Part shown: one piece after another, positions 53,814-64,000 of the stretch
Layout: each line of letters begins with the position of its first letter
Numbering within the stretch: position 1 is the first letter of the stretch
Origin: Hyposmocoma kahamanoa
Lineage: Eukaryota; Arthropoda; Insecta; Lepidoptera; Cosmopterigidae
NCBI RefSeq assembly: GCF_003589595.1
Contig: NW_020653337.1
Location: 5,106,799-5,170,798, forward strand
Direction of reading: 5' to 3'
Length of the DNA: 64,000 nucleotides
The notes under the pieces: model-generated
What the model was told of the DNA's origin: nothing
Databases searched by the model: none
Seen by the model: the letters and a program-made list of their open reading frames with translations, nothing else
Program-made: the position numbers and the translations under genes

Positions 53814-56800
53814 ATGTTCAGAAAATTCATATTTCTACCCATAATATTCAATTTAGTATCTATTGTTCTAGTTTCAACTACATCGGGCATATTTGCAACC
53901 CGACGTATAATTTTTAATATAAGTGAAACTGAGCACATTTTTCAAAGCTATCTAGAAACCTATAATAAAACCTACAAGAGTACAGATGAATACAAAAAGC
54001 GCTTAGAAATATTCCGAGCAAATTTGGAAGATGTGAACAAATTGAACACTGGTGAAGGTACTGATGTGTATGGAGTTACGGAATACAGTGACATGACTAT
54101 CGAAGAATTTATATATAAATCTGGTGTGGCGGGAGTCTCTGAACCTGAAATGGATACTTTTACTGTAAATTTTACGTATAAGACAAGTGTAAGGTCTATA
54201 CCTGATTCTTGGGATTGGTCAAAATTAGGGAAAGTATCAGCAGTTGGAAATCAGGGCTCTTGTAGATCTTGTTGGGCATATAGTGCCACGGGTGAGTGGG
54301 ACTTCATATAAATTTACATTACAAAAAAAAGCAAATGCTCATTTTTCTTTATTTTTGTAACAAGGCTTTTAACACTGTACTAAAAGGTGGATCAAGTCAG
54401 TTAATTTACAGTAATCGCAGAGGGGTAAGGCGTTGACATAAATGATATAAGGCTATCAAGTGTTAAAATTTATTTAGTGGAACGTGACTAGATTTAAGAG
54501 ATTCCCTATAGAGACCCACACCATTAAACCAAGGCTTTCGAAGAAGCTGTGGTTGCATCGTCCTGTACCAAATGCCTCTTGCTAGTGAAATTTCCTCCCA
54601 GAGAAATAAGTTCAGTAGCAGTTGCTTTACAAATTATGCTCACGCCATCAGATATAGCATCGTTAGCAAGTTTATCCTCGTCCTCGTTATCCAATATACG
54701 TGTAATGGAATCCATAATGACGGTTTAATTTTTAATACTTAAATCGTGTATCAGCATTTTTTATTAGTTTACCTTTACTTCTCAAATTACATTTAACCAA
54801 GTGTACTTATACTGTGTACTGCTATTTTACTACTTAATAGGTATACACATCTTCCATCTTTAGGAACAATCGTTTTCGAATGGCGAATTCGGGCTGAGCA
54901 ACGATCTGTCTTCCGTTGCTTTTGATTGAAGGCGGAGTGACGGCGCGGTTCAGTATTTGTTAAAGGATCGATGGCTATGCCAAATATAGGTACTTAATAA
55001 AATTCGTTTGAGCAAGATATTTTGATACATTATAGGTATGAAAATGTCTTCGGAGAGAATCTCTACAAATGAATACAAACTAATATAAAGACGTTGTTCC
55101 AAATGTTATATAGTTAATTTCCCTGTGCAAGAGTTACAGTGGCCAGTTCAATGTTGGTGGATGTATAAAACTTTAAAATGTGCTTTCTATTTCTAGGCGT
55201 AATGGAAGGACAATACGCTATTAAATACAAAAAACTAGTAACCCTTTCAACTCAACAGTTGATTGACTGTATGCATCAAGGAAAAGGGTGCTTGGACAGC
55301 ATGACATTTCCCCACATTGCAATTAAGTTAGTATGACAACTCAACAACAATTTTTGTTTTACATGTCACAGTAAAGCAAAAATTGTTGTTGATTCGACTA
55401 TGACATAAGTTTCTCTGCAAAGATTGTTATTTAAGGTAACTGTTTTATTGTAGCCCAAATATGGCACGTTCATTTGAAGGTTGTTCTATTTTTTCGGTGA
55501 CTTACAAGTTACCATGTTGATGATCTTCCAAGGTCTCGATTTCGTGAATTGAAACTAGCATTAAAATGATAACGTAGTACAATAAGACAAGTATGGTAAC
55601 TCTATTCACACTCAGCAGTGCGTTTTATGTGCACGGCCGTCGCACGCCGTTTGCGGATGCACACATTCGCATAATAATGAAAGCCGCGTTAGGACGAATA
55701 GTATGTTCACTACAAACCTCTTGGTTATACGAGAAGGGCACTATAACTTGTGCAAACAAGCCCGCAAAGGGACCTACTCATCTAGCAGCAGAAGAGCTCC
55801 TTGTGAAAGTGCTCGCTCAGGGAAGTACTGCCACTTTACCTATTTCTGACGCCAAGCGGTAATGTGAGCATTACTGCGTTCCGGTTTTGAAGAGTAGGGT
55901 GCTGGTGAAATTACGGGCACATGGGATTTGCCAACTTTTATCACAGGGTGAATTAATTAATGATATTTATTTGCTTCAAATATGGTTTACAACAGGTGGT
56001 ACAAGTATACTTAAAACAGTACTCATATTTTACCGTATGAGCAGTGGCAGTGCACCTCAAATCTTTGCGATTAAAGCTGTTAGTGGCATTTTTAACTGTG
56101 CAACTGTTAAAGACAGGCGTGTAACTTACCATCTGGCGCACGACTTGTTCGTCCCGTTCCTTGATATTATAAAAAAGAAGTCAGGTCAGGTCACCCCAGA
56201 TCACCTTTTTTTTACCATGCTCGGTATGGAAATCTGCTGTGATTTGAATCCAAGGAGCTACATCGAATCTGTGATCAAAACAGCCTCACGGAAACTCGGA
56301 GTCCTGAACAAGGTGCGACGTTTTTTCACGCCGGACCAGTTATGCCTGCTGTACAAAACACAGGTCCGGTCTTGCGTTGAGTATTGTTCGCACTTGTGGG
56401 ACGGCTCCGCCAAGTACCTACTCGATGCCTTGGATAAATTACAGCGTCGTGCTACTCGAATTATAGGCGACAAAGAGGTCTCATCACGCCTTGAACCTCT
56501 GCAACTGCGTAGAGATGTTGCATCGCTTAGCGCCTTTTACCGCATGTACCATGGTGAGTGCTCTGAAGAGCTGTTCAACCTCATCCCCCCTTCCCCGTTC
56601 CTGCTCAGAAGCACGCGTGCTGGCCTTCGTAGTCACCGTTTCACTACCTGCCGCATTCCATCGCGTACTGAAAGGTTCGGTGGCTCCTTCCTCTGCCGCA
56701 CGGTTGACAAATGGAACTCCCTTCCGGCACATGTCTTCCCTCCCTCTTATAATATGGGGTCCTTCAAACGAGGCGTGAAGAGGCATATTGTAGGCAGGCA

Positions 56801-58835
56801 GGGTGGAGGTGGCTAGTGCAGTGAGGGTTCCATCGCTGCACTAGGTTCCTTCGCGTTTGGATACCACTTTCCACTTAACATCAGGTGGAGTGGAGTCATT
56901 TGCCTGTCATGTATAAAAAAAAAAAAAGATCAACCCGTTTGCACGGACTTCATCCAGTTCTCGAAAGGCTAGAGCCATGGGTGAGCAGCCCCAGTTCCAC
57001 GCACAGTACCCTCCCTATTTTCCAGGTAGGCAACGGAGCTGTAGACACGCTCTCTTCTCATAACGGTTGCCACCGCTAAGCCATTGACTCTAAAGTCCAT
57101 TACTAAATCTCCTCTTCGGTGGCGGAGCTGTAAGCCACGCTTACTCCCCGAAGCGTCTCTCCAGTTCCTAATAACCTCAGTGGCTGGAGGGACTGGAGGA
57201 TAACTAGCTCATCTACGAAGTGTGATGCAACGTGAGTACAGCGCATGTGTGCTTCAATACATGACACGCGGCGGGAGCTTGATACCATATTTTTCTTATT
57301 GAACTATGATGATAAATTCTGTAAAATTAAGTTTTTTATTGCATAGTCATTTCAGTAATTTGTTGATGTGCTTGTTTTCAGTTCAGCAGCAAAGAAAGGA
57401 GGTATTATGCCAGATTCTGAATACCGCTACCTGGGTTTCCAGACAGCTTGTCGTTTCGATGTAACAAGGGCAGTTGCAAGGATTAAAAATGCTCTTAGAT
57501 ATGTCGTCACCGGTGAAGAGCAACTGCGAGAATTGGTATACAGTTATGGACCAGTAGCAGCAGGTATTACTGTGAAATTATTGAAATTAGTAATTCTAAA
57601 AATTTTATTCATTATTGTTCGTTTTCTATTTAACGAAAATTTGGTGGACATAAAATTGGTGGTATCTAATAACAAGTTATTATGCAAGTTGATTTTTTTT
57701 ACGTTACCAACTGACGCGACATACAAGTCCTTCAAAACGTTCAAGTTTGAACGTTTTTAAGTGCTAACTGACTGAATTGAAATTTTTTTGTCACAAGCGG
57801 CATAGAGTTAACGTTACTGCAATTTAACTATTCAACTTTATAAGTTTGCAAATTTTTTTCGTACAGGATTTTTAATTAGCAGTGGTTTCCCGAAATACAG
57901 AAGAGGGATTGCAACGGCTGAAAATTTTCAGTGTAACGTTAGAAGATTACTAAATCATTCCGTGCTTATTGTTGGATTTGGGACTGGTAAGACTAGTATG
58001 AATTACACAATGTGTATCTATCATTCGTCATGCTCCTTCCCTTAAACTATAATTTGAGATCGATACAGTATTTTGTCGTCTTCTTTACCATCTCTATCAC
58101 TTCAACTCGTCGTTGGCTCCTTGAATTTATTTTTACCCTTAATGATTTTTTTAAATTGAAATTTGATGACCTAGGTGGCTTAACGGTTAACATTGTGGGC
58201 GCTGGATGCGGAGGTCCTGGGTTCGATTCTCATAAGAACCAATTTGGGAAAATCAACTTTTCTAAATTGGTTTTGGTTAGGGTGATCTAGGAAGTGTCCA
58301 AGAGTGAATTCCGTTGTTCTGGTACTCATAGTACAAGAATTTCCCTAGTTTGAGACTACGTCATTTACATTATAATGCCAGCTACTAGGCTTGAGCTAGT
58401 GTCAGTTTCGATGCCTGTTAATTCTGTTGATATTGTGAAATATTTATTAATGGCTATTACTGTTAAAGTAAGTAATTTAAAAAGAGATAAGTTTGTAGAT
58501 TTGAAAATAGATTTCAAATAGTAAAAATAGTGTCAGAACTTTCAATATTTCATTCGGTTTTTTCTGTATTCCTATTTGTACAAAAGTTTTGGGCAGCATA
58601 AGTAAATAACGCAATAATATTAACATTTTGAATAAGCTCATTTGCAATTTACTTTTCGGAGCTTTTATTACTACCCATAATTATGTGTGTGTTTTATTTA
58701 GCTGAAGGGGTCCCCTATTGGATAATCAAGAATAGTCATGGTGCCCATTGGGGAGAACAGGGCTACTTCAGACTAAAGAGAGGAGACAACCCCTGCAATC
58801 TAATGGACTATATTGCCACTGTTTATCTGTTGTGA
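53814..58835 (+). CDS. cathepsin-L-like cysteine protease, five exons
   Basis: Exons 53814-54291, 55197-55326, 57382-57563, 57867-57986 and 58702-58835; every intron is GT-AG, the phases match, and the sum is 1044 nt (347 residues). Papain-family (C1A) preproprotease acting in lysosomes or outside the cell. Residues 1-25 form a hydrophobic signal peptide. An I29 propeptide carries an ERFNIN-type set (E59, R63, F67, N70, V74, N78). The mature enzyme starts near IPDSWDW. Oxyanion-hole Q147, nucleophile C153 ([13 protein letters not shown]), H294 (LNHSVLIVG) and N314 complete the catalytic set. Odd points: the usual Gly before SCW is Arg (R151), and the Trp after catalytic Asn-Ser is His (KNSHG, H316). 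Length is normal for the family. I chose ATG 53814, since the frame upstream has no ATG. Introns contain SINE-H, rep-A and a LINE. Full intactness argues for a functional gene. Confidence 0.9.
54524..54715 (-). other. antisense 63-codon frame in protease intron 1, uncertain
   Basis: Encodes [20 protein letters not shown] and continues to a stop. The composition is more protein-like than the surrounding AT-rich frames. It could be a fragment of a processed pseudogene or an unrelated nested exon. No domain recognised and no poly(A) or splice context seen. Confidence 0.25.
55727..55785 (+). repeat. rep-K fragment in intron 2
   Basis: 'agggcactataacttgtgca' then 'acaagcccgcaaagggacct' matches the rep-K core. 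It abuts the rep-A copy. Confidence 0.55.
55783..56172 (-). repeat. rep-A in intron 2, interrupted
   Basis: Reverse-complement landmarks from 'agcagaagagctccttgtga' to 'cgcacgacttgttcgtcccg', with about 85 bp of foreign AT-rich DNA at 55950-56035. Confidence 0.75.
56180..56930 (+). mobile_element. Jockey/CR1-like LINE, 5'-truncated, in intron 2
   Basis: An open frame to 56816 (about 210 LINE residues) encodes the C-terminal part of a reverse-transcriptase [68 protein letters not shown] and [13 protein letters not shown]. The 3'UTR includes 'acttaacatcaggtggagtg' and ends in a 13-base poly(A) (56915-56927). RT palm motifs are absent. The open frame suggests a fairly recent insertion, in the sense direction of the host gene. 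Clade from motif memory only. Confidence 0.8.
56931..57290. other. GC-richer unclassified intron sequence
   Basis: Follows the LINE poly(A). Phrases such as 'gtgatgcaacgtgagtacag' and 'aacggttgccaccgctaagc' suggest another decayed repeat, which I cannot name. Confidence 0.35.
58168..58350 (+). mobile_element. SINE-H in protease intron 4
   Basis: Head 'gacctaggtggcttaacggt' (A-box-like) and 'ctgggttcgattctc' (B-box), then 'aatcaacttttctaaattgg' and 'gggtgatctaggaagtgtcc', matching 41855-42050. Confidence 0.75.
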
Positions 58836-58902
58836 AATATTGATTGATTGCTATTAATATTTATATGAATAATTTATAAAAAGATAAATTTGTTTGTTTG
58901 AA

Positions 58903-58908
58903 AATAAA
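58903..58908 (+). other. polyadenylation signal AATAAA of the protease gene
   Basis: First good AATAAA after the stop codon (68 bp downstream). It is retained in the second copy after the gap. Confidence 0.6.
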
Positions 58909-58966
58909 TTTTAAATAATTAATACACTCAGGCGTTACGTTTATATCGTACAAATTGCCTGCCTTT

Positions 58967-59133
58967 ACTGCCGACGTGGCCGTACTGACACGCAGAGGTC
59001 CCAGGTTCGATTCCCAAGCCGGGAGCAACATTCTCGTGAGTTTGGATGTGGATGTCTATGTGTGTGTCCATGGGCCGGGTTTCCCTAGTGCGGGGCTATG
59101 TTGTGTTGAGTGTGTGCGTTATTATTATTATTA
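58967..59133 (+). mobile_element. SINE-S (copy 1 of the duplication)
   Basis: 'actgccgacgtggccg' then 'cacgcagaggtcccaggttc' and 'ggtttccctagtgcggggct', ending in (TTA)n. The head is shortened. Confidence 0.75.
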
Positions 59134-59148
59134 AATAAATAAATAAAT

Positions 59149-59331
59149 AACGCACACACTCAACATAGCCCCGCACTAGGGAAACCCTGTGTCGCGGGTG
59201 CCATGGACACACAATAAATGTAAATGTGAAATAAATGTAAGCCATACAAACATTTCTCCCGGCCCGAGAATCGAACCTGGGACCTCTGCGTGGCAGTCCG
59301 GCATGGTAACCGTTCGGCCACAGAGGCAGTT
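59149..59331 (-). mobile_element. SINE-S, inverted, present only in copy 1
   Basis: 'cgcacacactcaacatagcc' to 'cgttcggccacagaggcagt'; forms a hairpin-capable pair with 58967-59133 across a short (aaat)n spacer. Absent between 60275 and 60285. Confidence 0.8.
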
Positions 59332-59526
59332 AAATTAAAAAATTTAAAGTATTATATTAAAAATGACTGCGCTTGTGTTAAGTATTGTGTTCATGCAGAC
59401 GATTTTACATTAAATTTTTTTGTGGTGGTGTTTGTGACTGTTGGTGACTGTACTTGCGCTTGTGTTATTCATTTTATTAATTTTGTTAGGAGGAAGGGTT
59501 GTACAATTATGACAGATTTTTTTTTA

Positions 59527-59800
59527 GCAAATGACAGGACGAACAAGTCGTGCGCCTGGTGGCAAGTGACAATTCCTGTCAATAGCAGTTACAGTAACAC
59601 TCAGAGCTTAAATTGCAAAGTTCTGAGGATCACTACCACCGCGCCCGTCACCCTGAGACATAAGTTCCATGTGCCTATAATTTCACGCTGTAATGCTCAT
59701 GTTACTGCTTGGTGGCAGAAATAGATAAATAAGGTAACAGCCTTCGTTGGATGAGCTCTTTCACGAGGAGATCTTTTGCTACTATTTTGCACAATTTAAT
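59527..59800 (+). repeat. rep-A (copy 1 of the duplication)
   Basis: 'gacaggacgaacaagtcgtg', 'cctgagacataagttccatg', 'gtaatgctcatgttactgct' and 'gatgagctctttcacgagga'. Confidence 0.8.
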
Positions 59801-59830
59801 CTTCACATGGATCCCTGCAGAAGCAAAGTA

Positions 59831-59930
59831 NNNNNNNNNNNNNNNNNNNNNNNNNNNNNNNNNNNNNNNNNNNNNNNNNNNNNNNNNNNNNNNNNNNNNN
59901 NNNNNNNNNNNNNNNNNNNNNNNNNNNNNN
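59831..59930. other. assembly gap of 100 N
   Basis: Exactly 100 unknown bases, a conventional scaffold-gap placeholder, so true distance is unknown. Confidence 0.98.
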
Positions 59931-59976
59931 CCCCTGGAATCTAATGGACTATATTGCCACTGTTTATCTGTTGTGA
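59931..59976 (+). pseudogene. partial second copy of protease exon 5
   Basis: Encodes the last 14 residues and stop of the protease in frame. It differs at the Cys codon in the sequence DNPCNLMDY, which here reads TGG (Trp). The 5' part is lost in the gap. Either the end of a tandem paralogue or the other haplotype of the same gene. Confidence 0.7.
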
Positions 59977-60096
59977 ACTATTGATTGATTGCTATTAATA
60001 TTTATATGAATAATTTATAAATAGATAAATTTGTTTGTTTGAAAATAAATTTTAAATAATTAATTCATTCAGGTTATATCGTGCAAATTACCTGCC

Positions 60097-60275
60097 TTTA
60101 CTGCCGACGTGCCTGGACTGACACGCAGAGGTCCCAGGTTCGATTCCCGGACCGGGAGAAACATTTGTATGGCCTACATTTATTTCTCTCGTGAGTTTGG
60201 ATGTGGTTATCTATGTGTGTGTCCATGGGCCTAGTGCGGGGCTATGTTGTGTTGAGTGTGTGCGTTATTATTATT
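60097..60275 (+). mobile_element. SINE-S (copy 2 of the duplication)
   Basis: 'actgccgacgtgcctggact' to 'tgtgtgcgttattattatta'. It keeps 'agaaacatttgtatggccta', which copy 1 has lost. Confidence 0.75.
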
Positions 60276-60435
60276 ATATTAAAAATAACTGTGCCTGTGT
60301 TAAGTGTTGTGTTCATGCAGACGATTTTACACCAAATTTTTTTGTGGTGGTGTTTGTGATTGTTGGTGACTGTACTTGCACTTGTGTTATTAATTTTGTG
60401 AGGAGGAAGGGTTGTAAAATTATGGCATATTTTTT

Positions 60436-60700
60436 AGCAAATGACAGGACGAACAAGTCCTGCGCCTGGTGGCAAGTGACAATTCCTGTCAATAGCAGTT
60501 ACAGTGACACTCAGAGCTTAAATTGCAAAGCTCTGAGGATCACTACCACCGCGCCCGTCACCCTGAGACATAAGTTCAATGTGCCTATAATTTCACGCTG
60601 TAATGCGCATGTTACTGCTTGGTGGCAGAAATAGATAAATAAGGTAACAGCCTTCGTTGGATGAGCTCTTTCAAGAGGAGATCTTTTGCTACTATTTTGC
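60436..60700 (+). repeat. rep-A (copy 2 of the duplication)
   Basis: Same landmarks as 59527-59800 with a few substitutions. Confidence 0.8.
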
Positions 60701-60740
60701 ACAATTTAATCTTCACATGGATCCCTGCAGAAGCAAAGTA

Positions 60741-61584
60741 CGTCCATTTTGTTTAAAAATGAAATTTTGTTATTTGGACTTTTTCGACTCCTAATAACCT
60801 ATATTATTTTATTTTTAAGACTGTGTTGATAATTATTATGGCTTAGTAAATAAACAAACAATAAGAAAGAAAAGAAAATTGCACATCTGTATTAAATCAG
60901 TGCTTTTTTGATGAGAACGTTTTTTAGCGTCAGGATATCCTCCGCCCGGAGGAGGCAAAAGCTTATGTCTGACTCCTACCAACTAAAACATGATGGTGGT
61001 TGCTTTTCTCACTAATTTCTGGTCCATGTGTGTGTCCATGGCACCAAAAAAAAATTTCGAGTATACTATCATGAAATATTAAATAATATTTCAGATTACT
61101 ACAGTCGAATATTAAAAAATGATTCATGATAATAATTATTGTAGAACATTTAAATAATAAAAATTGTGACCGAAATTAGATAGAGAAAACTAACCCACCG
61201 TGAAGTTAATTAATTAATAAAACTGACATACAACCGAGTAGGTAATTTGTCAAGGAATTCGTGGAAAGCAATTCTGTAACAGTGTCCACTCACTCGATTG
61301 GTCAGTGGAAATGGGCTATCAGTCTGGTGCCTGCGAGCCGTCAGCGAAACGACGCTGCGACTATGACGAATGACGCTGTTTAATAGTTGGAGAGGATGTT
61401 TGGATGTGGCTACAAAAGGGGAGATTCTAATTATCTGCTATCTAGTATCTTTACTACTCTTACTTCGTTGAGCCGGTAAAACTGTTTCTTGTAGCATTGA
61501 AATCTATAAACATTTAATCTCCATATCTAATGGACAATGGCAACCGGCGCCTATAACAAAGTGTGATATGTTTTTATTTATATA
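60741..61584. other. intergenic, no gene seen
   Basis: A short SINE-S-like phrase 'tgtgtgtccatggcacc' lies at 61027-61044. 61230-61420 is GC-richer but shows no recognised coding signal. Confidence 0.4.
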
Positions 61585-61860
61585 ATACCAATTGACGGGG
61601 CAAAGAATCATTCACCTGGTGGTAAGCGACACGCCTGTCCATAACAGTTGCAGTACCACTCATGAAGATCTGAGGGGCACTGTCACTGCGCCTGTTACCC
61701 TGAGACATAAGTTGACAAGTCTCATGTCACTGTAATGTCACCAGCACCCTTACCCAAATGCCGTAATGCTCACATTACTGCTTGGCGGCAGAAATAGGTA
61801 AGGTGCCAGCACTTCCCTTGAAGAAGTCTTTTACAAGGAACTCTACAGCTACAAAGTAAC
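61585..61860 (+). repeat. rep-A, near full length
   Basis: 'gtggtaagcgacacgcctgt', 'gaagatctgaggggcactgt', 'gcttggcggcagaaataggt' and 'aaggaactctacagctac' in order. Confidence 0.85.
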
Positions 61861-61984
61861 CATTCACAAACGCCGTACAAAGTAAATTTCTCCCTGTTCC
61901 TACTAATACAACCTAAATCTCTTAATTGAATATTGTGCTAACTATTAAGAAGAGGTAGTAAATATTTCACACTAATTATATCAT

Positions 61985-62220
61985 AGACTCGTTCAGGAAC
62001 GTTCTGCCACCATACCTATTCTTACCACCAAACTGTAATGTGGCCGATACTGCGTACCTGTTTTTAATAAGGGTGCTGGGTGAAACTGTAGGTACATACA
62101 ACTTGTTTACTTTATATCTCAGGGTGACACGCGTAGTGGTAGTGCCCTCAAATCTATGCGGTTTAAAGCTCTGAGCGGCCTTGCAACCGTAGGTAGAGAG
62201 GCGTAATGGTTTAGCCCGTC
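61985..62220 (-). repeat. rep-A, minus orientation
   Basis: 'gttcaggaacgttctgccac', 'tatctcagggtgacacgcgt' and 'ttaaagctctgagcggcctt'. Inverted relative to the copy 125 bp upstream. Confidence 0.75.
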
Positions 62221-62324
62221 ATATGACAATTGTAAAAAAACTGACTTATGACGACAAGTAAGTAGAATTGCCTGGACGCCAATTCTGATAATTTTCTTGA
62301 AACACCGTGTCGTATCAATATAAT

Positions 62325-62738
62325 ATAATCGACCTGGAATTACGTCTATTTACTAAGTTTTATTGAAATATCCCCTAGTTCGCCACTATACAGGACTTGA
62401 CACTGGAGGTAATAAAAATCGGTACTCACTACTCAAAGTATATTGAAAGAAAAACGCCTTGAATTGGAGAAATAGCAAAATCAACAATTAAAATAACTGC
62501 TCCTTAAGTAAAATTTAGGCGCTATTTATAAAAATGAATCTTCATGCGTGAACAGCCACCCTTAGAGGTGGATGATTTTCTTCAAAATAAAATGGGACCA
62601 CTATGGAAGTGCCCCCTTTCCAACAAAAAAGAATCATGAAAATCGGTTCACAAATACCAGTGTTATCGCATAACATACATACAAAAAAAACATACAGTCG
62701 AATTGAGAACCTCCTCCTTTTTTGAAGTCGGTTAATAA
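62325..62738 (-). mobile_element. MITE-B, almost full length
   Basis: From 'cgacctggaattacgtctat' to 'cctccttttttgaagtcggt'; a few dozen bases are missing at one end. Confidence 0.8.
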
Positions 62739-63589
62739 CAGATATTCATAAATTGGAACCACTAACAGAAATACCATAATTTAAAAGGAAAATGTTCACA
62801 CTAGATCATTTTAACACATTTTATTTAAAAAAAATGCTGAACGCTTAAACGAGATGAAAAAGTGCCATTTTTGACGGCCATACCCATGCACGGCTATTTC
62901 TCTCCATAAACAGAATAAAGAGAATAATTTTTTTCGTCCGGAAATCCGGAATTCGATAAAAGTAATTAATTAGTATTTGGTGGTTTTAACAACTACTCTA
63001 CTCTACTCTATATCACTCCTTATAGCTATGTCTATACATGTATCTATGTATGTGGAACACCTTTTTCCGACCATTTATCATCAATTATTACATAGAATAT
63101 ACCATTTATGTAATCATTGATTTTGTAATAAGCTTATTAGTATATATTTAACATGAGCTATAAACAGTTTTACTTATAAATTTTGTCCAATTTCTGGAAT
63201 TTTATTATATCGAAAACTAAGTTACTACGTACAAGATAAATTCATCGTAAATCGCTTTGGTTCTGGCCTCAAACATACCGGTTCAAGATAATATGGAATG
63301 GTGACATTACAAACACCAGCGTTGGTTTCACGATCTTTCGTCATAGTCAATCTTTGTCGCGGGGAGACTGTACAGGCATGCCCAAATTGTTCCTTCGTTT
63401 CATTTTGATACTATTTTATTAACACTGCGGAATGTTTCCACTATCTTTTTGTAGGTATGTATACATAGGAACAAAAAGCCATGCACCTGATCAACCCTCG
63501 TTGTAATATGTAACGGATTTGCATTTCGGTATCTATCAAGATTTAGACTTAGTTCTTTTTGTTGACATAAAAATGTCAATTACTTCACG
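62739..63589. other. AT-rich intergenic, no gene seen
   Basis: Nothing recognised apart from short CTCTA and TATGTCTA-like simple repeats near 63000. Confidence 0.45.
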
Positions 63590-63830
63590 AAGACATAGAT
63601 TTCACACAGATGATGCTACGATAAAAAAGTCGTTAAAAACCAAGAGCAAAGATGTGCAACAATCACATTGGAAAAATCGTAAGGTCCGTACATCCGTCAG
63701 TACATTCCGTGGCTTAGTCTTCATAGCGTCTGGCACGCTACTTTGCTGGAAGACGTTGGTTCGAATCCAACCGGATCGAAGAAAGTTTTTTCTTAGTGTT
63801 CGATCTTGGTATTAATAGTTACCAAGATCG
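63590..63830 (+). mobile_element. SINE-D, plus orientation
   Basis: 'cgataaaaaagtcgttaaaa' start, tRNA-like head 'ttccgtggcttagtcttcat' with B-box 'ggttcgaatccaacc', and tail 'gttcgatcttggtattaata'. The open frame across it is not a gene. Confidence 0.75.
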
Positions 63831-64000
63831 AAGAATAGAATAAGTATCATGGTGGTCAAACATCGTTACAACCTTCTTCTTCTTCGTCTCCTACTGGAGG
63901 TTGGCTATCATTATGGCAATTTGGTTCCGTGAAGTTGCAGCTCGGAACAGTTCTGTGGTGCTTATGTTGAACCACTCTGCAAGATTTTGAAGCCGTGTGG
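63831..64000. other. unclassified repeat-like sequence at the window edge
   Basis: 'cttcgtctcctactggaggt' and 'tggctatcattatggcaatt' resemble a lepidopteran repeat that I have seen, cut by the window end. Confidence 0.3.

Larger units (their letters stand above)
58790..60740. repeat. duplicated block split by an assembly gap
   Basis: 58790-59830 and 59931-60740 are two copies of one sequence: end of protease exon 5, 3'UTR, a SINE-S, a spacer and a rep-A. Offset is 1141 bp at the left and about 922 bp at the right; the difference is an extra inverted SINE-S (59149-59331) in copy 1 only. Scattered substitutions separate the copies. Copy 1 stops at the gap at 'gaagcaaagta', a word that copy 2 continues through. 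Confidence 0.85.

Noticed and set aside
59290..60634. 144- and 147-codon plus-strand frames in the two halves of the duplication
   Set aside because: They run through SINE-S, spacer and rep-A sequence; similarity between them reflects the duplicated DNA, and no domain is present.
58790..60740. Complete second cathepsin gene
   Set aside because: Only the final 14 codons are visible after the gap; nothing shows that the remaining exons exist, and allelic assembly is at least as likely.

Overview
The window is eukaryotic, AT-rich and intron-bearing, and looks like a lepidopteran (moth or butterfly) chromosome. The basis is recognition rather than a search. Its dispersed repeats, several tRNA-headed SINEs, an R4/Dong-like retrotransposon, RTE- and Jockey/CR1-like LINE remnants and short TTAGG motifs are of kinds I associate with Lepidoptera. 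There is no sign of bacterial operons, rRNA, genuine tRNA genes or CRISPR arrays.

Only two host genes can be supported. One is a complete five-exon gene for a secreted or lysosomal cathepsin-L-like cysteine protease (plus strand, 53814-58835, 347 residues). Its splice phases all agree, and its introns have filled with SINEs and a truncated LINE. The other is a single 90-codon first exon on the minus strand (47435-47704) ending in a good splice donor; I do not recognise the protein. A 100-N assembly gap (59831-59930) lies exactly between two diverged copies of the last protease exon and its downstream sequence. This is either a tandem duplication or two haplotypes placed side by side.

Everything else is intergenic DNA dominated by transposons. 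From 1 to 12 kb there are LINE tails, fold-back elements, a Tc1/mariner-like MITE inside a SINE, and a minus-strand R4/Dong-like element (9059-10898) inside the TTA tail of another LINE. From 12 to 33 kb there is a GC-rich satellite carrying TTAGG motifs, many copies of a dispersed repeat (rep-A), large MITE-B copies and a LINE 3' end with a 15-bp target duplication. From 33 to 48 kb there is an RTE pseudogene, a terminal-inverted-repeat element enclosing a 99-bp minisatellite, three MITE-C copies across the window each with perfect 8-bp target duplications, and an unusual pair of inverted arrays with a conserved 8-mer every 16 bp (43305-44140). From 48 to 64 kb there is a hAT-type MITE, a 36-bp stem hairpin, the protease gene, the gap duplication and more repeats.

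The genes do not form a pathway. The main content is a layered record of transposition, in which several insertions can be ordered because they interrupt recognisable older elements. The best candidate for something undescribed is the inverted 16-bp-pitch array.
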